From: Actinomycetes bacterium
GTDB lineage: Bacteria; Actinomycetota; Acidimicrobiia; Acidimicrobiales; Palsa-688
Length of the DNA stretch: 10,286 nucleotides
Assembly: GCA_021816565.1 (NCBI GenBank)
Contig: JAKAXN010000140.1
Coordinates: 1-10,286 of the forward strand
Direction: 5' to 3'
In this document: positions 8,001 to 10,286 of the stretch, piece by piece
Numbering within the stretch: the first letter of the stretch is position 1
Layout of the letters: every line of letters starts with the position of its first letter
The notes under the pieces: generated by a model
The model's input: only the letters and a program-made list of their open reading frames with translations
Databases searched by the model: none
What the model was told of the DNA's origin: nothing
Position numbers and translations under genes: made by a program

Positions 8001-8010
8001 TCAGCCCCAC
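4981..8010 (-). CDS. Alpha-mannosidase, glycoside hydrolase family 38
   Basis: A 1009-residue retaining alpha-mannosidase with a catalytic metal, normal length for bacterial GH38. In order it shows an N-terminal beta domain (about 1-240, WATTWFRFRGEVP near 62-74), the catalytic (beta/alpha) domain (about 248-510), a helical segment (about 515-600), and C-terminal beta-sandwich domains to the end. The metal site is His255 and Asp257 (HAHIDSAWLWP), Asp367 as nucleophile and ligand (WIPDVFGYSAALPQ), and His566 (NQFHDIIPGSS); all are intact. These match His90, Asp92, Asp204 and His471 of the Drosophila Golgi enzyme by motif. The start is GTG 8010, with AGGAGG 4 bases upstream. No signal peptide is seen, so it probably acts on imported oligosaccharides or on internal glycoconjugates. 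It lies 22 bp downstream of the PIG-L gene, on the same strand and probably in one mRNA. No sugar transporter is in view. Linkage preference (alpha-1,2/1,3/1,6) cannot be told. Confidence 0.93.
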   Translation of the reverse strand: MGLTPEQARELIAGVVAPAVHPERVPLTVTARHLPGEPVPVAEAVAGPFDPFELGSRWGGMWATTWFRFRGEVPGGWSGREVSALVHLGGARTVGFSAEGLVFDRQLRPLQGLHHEHREIRISGAARAGEPVDFYVEAAANPIPRWHAGDWPRLEPDYGGTPLYALEQAELAVREPEVEALWLDLDLAVQLAEWVPDRSGEALGALEEAVARIADGGPGAAGRAREVLSEVLSRPGRPPGPGAGRHTMVAVGHAHIDSAWLWPVRETRRKCARTFANQLRVLERYPEHHFVCSQAVQYQWLKEGYPDLFEQVRAQVAAGRWEPVGGMWVEADSNLPCGESLVRQFVHGKRFFLEEFGVESSEMWIPDVFGYSAALPQIAVAAGVDALVTQKMSWSDTNRFPHSTFTWEGHDGSRVLAHFPPADTYNGSMAVAEMLTDDRNFRDKDRSSLTLYPYGYGDGGGGPTGRMVEMARRLADVDGLPRLEIGSARGFLERVRAEDAPRSTWVGELYLEAHRATSTTHADVKLGNRRGEEALRAAEMWSVAAGLDSAAGLDPLWKSLLLNQFHDIIPGSSIAWVYRDAAADHDAIRAGAAGVSGRAQDRIAGTGRSGGMVAFNPSSYDRTELVELPDGRLEFLSVPGCGWAPTVPVETGAKSVVAGERFLDNGILRVSFDDDGLLSSVWDHAAGREVLAAGERGNLFQLHEDHPKAFDAWDVDREYLDRYVDLIGLESMELVETHRWRAAMRIVRRFGRSAISQVVRLGAGSRRVEFHTEVDWQERHRFLKVAFPVQVRSARATYEIQHGHIERPTVENTSWDVARFEVWAHRWAHLGEPGYGVALLNDCKYGYDVRGHTMRLSLLRGPGYPDPDADRGRHRFAYALLPHPGDLRTDGRVVEEAEAFNLPLAVRPGSVADPGRVVALDRPGVSVEAVKWADDGDGVVVRMCEVHGSRGAVTLTAGFDFSSVCATDLLERPLTSPPPIEHRGRRVTVHLRPFQLVTLRLSGGPRPVV

Positions 8011-8014
8011 CCGG

Positions 8015-8020
8015 CCTCCT
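8015..8020 (-). promoter_or_regulatory. Strong Shine-Dalgarno for the mannosidase
   Basis: AGGAGG on the minus strand, inside a longer purine run, sits 4 bases before the GTG at 8010 and within the 22-base gap after the PIG-L stop. It fixes GTG 8010 as the start and marks this as an internal operon gene, unlike the divergent genes that lack such sites. Confidence 0.6.
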
Positions 8021-8032
8021 CCCCCACGGCCG

Positions 8033-8857
8033 CTAGCGCAGCCCGGCGAACAGGTCCGACTCGGGTAGCGGGGACCCCGTGCGGTCCCGGACCCGGACGA
8101 AGGTCTCGACCCCCATCATCTCCGCGAAGGCGTCGCGGCCCATCTTCAGGAAGAAGATGTTCTCGGCCTGGCTGGCGTGACAGGCGATCGAGTCGTACTT
8201 CCGACCGGTGTAGGCGCTGACATCGATGTGGGTGGTGACCAGGTCGTCGGGCGTCCCCCACTCGATGTCGGGGCCGCCGTCCCCGTCCCCGTCCCCGAAG
8301 CTCAGGCCCATCTCCCGCATGCGGGCGGCGAAGCCGGCGATGGCGCTGCGGGGAACGGCGGTGTAGTACAGCTTCGCCGCGGTGGCGGTGGACTCCATGG
8401 CTGCGACGGTGACGCGGTGGGCCTGGATGTGGTCGGGGTGGCCGTAGAAGCCGTTCTCGTCGTAGGTGACCAGCACCTGGGGCTGGTAGCGGGTGATGAG
8501 CCCGGCCAGCCGGGCGGAGGCCTCCTCGACCGGTGTGGTCCAGAACGAGCCGGGCGCGTCATTCTCCGCCCAGCCCATCATCCCGCTGTCGGCGTAGCCG
8601 AGGGTCTCGAGATGCGAGACCCCGAGCGCCCGGCAGCTGCTCTCCAGCTCCCGCCGGCGGGCCGCCACCACGGCGGCCCGGTCATGCCCGGGTTCCCCGG
8701 GCTTGACCCCGCCCTCGCCATCGCCGCACCCGCCGTCGGTGCAGGTGACCAGCACGGTCTTGACCCCCTCGGCGGAGTAGCGGGCCAGGATCCCTCCGGT
8801 CCCGATGGACTCGTCGTCGGGATGGGCGTGGACGGCCATCAGGGTCAGGGGCGGCAC
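8033..8857 (-). CDS. PIG-L family zinc deacetylase (MshB/Mca-like)
   Basis: A 274-residue zinc-dependent N-deacetylase or amidase of the PIG-L/LmbE family, which removes acyl groups from N-acylated glucosamine conjugates. The N-terminal motif HAHPDDES gives His12 and Asp15 as zinc ligands and Asp14 as the likely base. Tyr138, His140 and His143 (YGHPDH) match Tyr142, His144 and His147 of mycobacterial MshB. The active site therefore looks complete. The start is taken as GTG 8857; the ATG six codons later (8837-8839) is a possible alternative, but neither has a good Shine-Dalgarno. A TAGTCT box 6 bases before the GTG suggests a leaderless message. The protein carries a short GDGDGDGG stretch encoded by a hexamer repeat. 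It resembles both MshB and Mca (mycothiol S-conjugate amidase) and I cannot choose between them; its pairing with a mannosidase instead suggests a glycoconjugate substrate. It heads a two-gene unit and diverges from the VOC gene. Confidence 0.88.
   Translation of the reverse strand: MPPLTLMAVHAHPDDESIGTGGILARYSAEGVKTVLVTCTDGGCGDGEGGVKPGEPGHDRAAVVAARRRELESSCRALGVSHLETLGYADSGMMGWAENDAPGSFWTTPVEEASARLAGLITRYQPQVLVTYDENGFYGHPDHIQAHRVTVAAMESTATAAKLYYTAVPRSAIAGFAARMREMGLSFGDGDGDGGPDIEWGTPDDLVTTHIDVSAYTGRKYDSIACHASQAENIFFLKMGRDAFAEMMGVETFVRVRDRTGSPLPESDLFAGLR
8277..8297 (-). repeat. In-frame hexanucleotide repeat in the PIG-L gene
   Basis: Three and a half perfect copies of CCGTCC on the plus strand encode alternating Gly-Asp in the deacetylase. 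The six-base period keeps the frame whatever the copy number. It lies between two structured parts of the protein, after the FAARMREMG segment and before PDIEWG. Confidence 0.85.
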
Positions 8858-8863
8858 CGGCCC

Positions 8864-8869
8864 AGACTA
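8864..8869 (-). promoter_or_regulatory. Candidate -10 box (TAGTCT) for the PIG-L/mannosidase unit
   Basis: On the minus strand TAGTCT (TANNNT pattern) ends 6 bases before GTG 8857, the arrangement typical of leaderless actinobacterial genes. A T6 run (8873-8878 on the plus strand as A6) lies just upstream. No clear -35 box is visible. Confidence 0.4.
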
Positions 8870-8896
8870 CGGAAAAAACACCGGCCGGTCGCCCCG

Positions 8897-8902
8897 TAGC
8901 CT
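8897..8902 (+). promoter_or_regulatory. Candidate -10 box (TAGCCT) for the VOC gene
   Basis: TAGCCT (TANNNT pattern) ends 6 bases before ATG 8909, again a leaderless spacing. A weak TGAGG (8902-8906) lies only 2 bases from the ATG, too close to be a good ribosome binding site. The rest of the 51-base gap 8858-8908 holds the A6 run and GC-rich filler. Confidence 0.4.
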
Positions 8903-8908
8903 GAGGCC

Positions 8909-9283
8909 ATGAGGGTCACCGGTCTGGACCACATCGTGTTGAACTGCGCCGACGTCGAGCGCTCGCTCGCCTACTACAGCCAGACGCTGGGCCTGGCCGG
9001 CGAGCGCGTGGAGGAGTGGCGGCGGGGCGAGGCGCCCTTCCCGTCGGTGCGGATCGACGCCACGACCATCATCGACCTGTTCGACTCGGAGCGCAGCGGC
9101 GAGAACCTCAACCACTTCTGCCTGGTTCTGGCCGCCCGGGACTGGGAGGACATGGTCGCGGCCGGGGCCGTCCCGGTGGAGCACGGCCCGTCGAGGGTCT
9201 TCGGTGCCCGGGGGATGGGCACCTCGGTCTACACCAGAGACCCCGACGGCAACACCGTCGAGCTGCGCCGCTACGACGACTAG
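8909..9283 (+). CDS. VOC superfamily protein (glyoxalase/dioxygenase fold, GLOD5-like)
   Basis: A 124-residue protein of the vicinal oxygen chelate superfamily, the size of a single two-module unit that usually dimerises. The opening LDHIVLNCADVERSLAYY is the classical first module. The ending, with GPSRVFGARG, SVYTRDPDGN and VELRRY, is characteristic of GLOD5/STM3117-type members, from memory. Likely metal ligands are His8, Asp56 (TIIDLF), His69 (LNHFC) and Glu118 (TVELRR), so a metal-binding role is supported. The reaction is not determined: lyase, isomerase, thiol transferase and ring-cleaving dioxygenase activities all occur in the superfamily. ATG 8909 starts right at the first beta strand. 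It diverges from the PIG-L gene, and its stop is 13 bp from the stop of the convergent acyl-CoA dehydrogenase, with no visible terminator between them. Confidence 0.88.
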   Translation: MRVTGLDHIVLNCADVERSLAYYSQTLGLAGERVEEWRRGEAPFPSVRIDATTIIDLFDSERSGENLNHFCLVLAARDWEDMVAAGAVPVEHGPSRVFGARGMGTSVYTRDPDGNTVELRRYDD

Positions 9284-9296
9284 CGCCGGTGGCCGC

Positions 9297-10286
9297 TCAG
9301 CGGGGGACCTTGGACCACGGCAGGTCCTTGTCCACCCGGACGTCGCCGGGAAGGCCCAGCACCCTCTCGCCCAGGATGTTGCGCTGGATCTCCGAGGTAC
9401 CGCCCTCGATGGAGTTGGCCCGGCTGCGGAGGAACATCTTGCGCGACGACCCGCTCGGCCCGGTCAGACCCAGGGCCTCGGCCCGGCGCATCTCGTAGGA
9501 GTAGCCGACCATGGCCGCCGGGCCGAGCAGGTCGACGCACAGCTCGTAGATGCGCTGGTTGACCTCTGCGAACATCAGCTTGGCGATGGAACCCTCCGGC
9601 CCGGGGTTACCGGCCCGGCGGTTCTGGCCGGCCCGCAGGTTGGTGAGCCGCAGGGCCTCCGCCTCGCACCACAGCTGCATGAGCCGCTCGAGCTGGGCCG
9701 GGCTGCGGTCGGCGGCCTCCTCGCGCCAGATGCGGACGGCCTCGGCGATGGCCCCGCTACCCCGCTCGGGGGCGCCGCCCCCACCGCCGATGGACGTCCG
9801 CTCGTTCATCAGGGTGGTCATGGCCACCCGCCAGCCCTCTCCGACGTCGCCGATGCGGTCGGCATCGGGGACGCGCACCTCGGTCAGGTACACCTCGTTG
9901 AACTCGGCCTCCCCGGTGATCTGCATGAGCGGCCGGACCTCCACCCCGGGAGCGTGCATGTCCAGGGCGAAGTAGGTGAGCCCCTTGTGCTTCGGGACGT
10001 CAGGATCGGTGCGCGTCACCAGCATCCCCCGGTCCGCCAGGTGGGCCATGGTGTTCCACACCTTCTGTCCGCTGATCACCCATTCGTCACCGTCGCGCAC
10101 CGCCCGGCAGGCCAGGCTGGCCAGGTCCGAACCGGCACCGGGCTCGCTGAAGAGCTGGCACCAGGCGTCCTCGCCCGTGAACATGGGCCGCAGGAGCCGG
10201 TCCTTGACCGCCTCGCTGCCGTTGGTGACCACGGTGGGGCCGGCCATGGCCAGCCCGAAGAAGTGGCGGCTGTCGGGGGCCTTGGC
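9297..10286 (-). CDS. Acyl-CoA dehydrogenase (FadE-like), N-terminus beyond window
   Basis: Flavin-dependent oxidation of acyl-CoA to enoyl-CoA, the first step of beta-oxidation-type pathways. The stop is TGA at 9297-9299. The frame runs open to the window edge, so about 330 codons are visible. Family members are near 390-400 residues, so the first 60-70 residues are probably missing; the ATG at 10247 is internal. FAD and substrate-binding marks are LFSEPGAGSDLASL, VISGQKVWNT, and the C-terminal IEGGTSEIQRNILGERVLGLP. In the C-terminal block the Glu (codon 9405-9407) is one position earlier than in MCAD (IYEGT), with Gly at the MCAD position; many mycobacterial FadE proteins also lack Glu exactly there. 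The base may therefore sit elsewhere, or the protein may need a partner subunit. Neighbouring thiolase-fold genes fit acyl chain degradation, but nothing ties this gene to their transcript. Chain-length specificity is unknown. Confidence 0.9.
   Translation of the reverse strand, partial: AKAPDSRHFFGLAMAGPTVVTNGSEAVKDRLLRPMFTGEDAWCQLFSEPGAGSDLASLACRAVRDGDEWVISGQKVWNTMAHLADRGMLVTRTDPDVPKHKGLTYFALDMHAPGVEVRPLMQITGEAEFNEVYLTEVRVPDADRIGDVGEGWRVAMTTLMNERTSIGGGGGAPERGSGAIAEAVRIWREEAADRSPAQLERLMQLWCEAEALRLTNLRAGQNRRAGNPGPEGSIAKLMFAEVNQRIYELCVDLLGPAAMVGYSYEMRRAEALGLTGPSGSSRKMFLRSRANSIEGGTSEIQRNILGERVLGLPGDVRVDKDLPWSKVPR

Noticed and set aside
8873..8878. A6 run as a terminator tail or mobile-element scar.
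   Set aside because: There is no preceding hairpin in either direction and no direct or inverted repeats around it; it lies in a divergent promoter gap.
10245..10247. ATG as the start of the acyl-CoA dehydrogenase.
   Set aside because: The frame continues upstream to the window edge with typical residues (RHFFGLAMAGP), and the protein would lack its N-terminal helices, so this Met is internal.
1..10286. Search for tRNA, rRNA, CRISPR repeats, transposase genes, attachment sites and defence genes.
   Set aside because: No cloverleaf-like segment, spaced direct repeats, IS-type inverted ends or related protein motifs were seen by eye; all long stretches are accounted for by metabolic genes.

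Overview
The window is uniformly very GC-rich, with G/C at most third codon positions. It is packed with catabolic enzymes and has almost no spare DNA. Three things point to a high-GC actinobacterium: two thiolase-fold proteins of the Ltp/SCP2 type alongside a FadE-like acyl-CoA dehydrogenase, a PIG-L (MshB/Mca-type) deacetylase, and TANNNT boxes placed for leaderless transcription. The class cannot be fixed from this sequence. An acidimicrobial or mycobacteria-like lineage rich in lipid and sterol degradation genes is a guess.

Layout. Positions 1-2132 (+) hold two consecutive thiolase-fold genes, the first cut by the window edge. A strong GC hairpin at 2144-2176 separates them from a convergent metal-dependent amidohydrolase (2221-3462, -). 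Only 30 bp away, divergent from it, is a type B carboxylesterase (3493-5007, +). Its last 27 bp overlap the end of a convergent GH38 alpha-mannosidase (4981-8010, -). The mannosidase is the second gene of a two-gene unit headed by a PIG-L deacetylase (8033-8857, -). A small VOC/glyoxalase-fold gene (8909-9283, +) diverges from the deacetylase across 51 bp. It converges, 13 bp apart, on an acyl-CoA dehydrogenase (9297 to beyond 10286, -). I found no RNA genes, insertion sequences, CRISPR arrays, phage genes or regulators.

How it fits together. The two ends carry CoA-ester chemistry: acyl-CoA dehydrogenation, and thiolase-fold enzymes that probably cleave or form C-C bonds without a catalytic cysteine. 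This suits breakdown of a hydrophobic acyl or sterol-like side chain. The esterase and amidohydrolase could deliver or process the substrate. The mannosidase and deacetylase form a separate unit that looks aimed at a mannose- and amino-sugar-containing glycoconjugate. No single pathway linking all eight genes can be proven here.

The most notable features are the paired thiolase-fold proteins, which lack the classical Cys/His catalytic residues at the aligned positions; the back-to-back -10 boxes in the 30-bp divergent gap, with a second set of candidate leaderless promoters at 8864-8902; and the PIG-L/GH38 unit.
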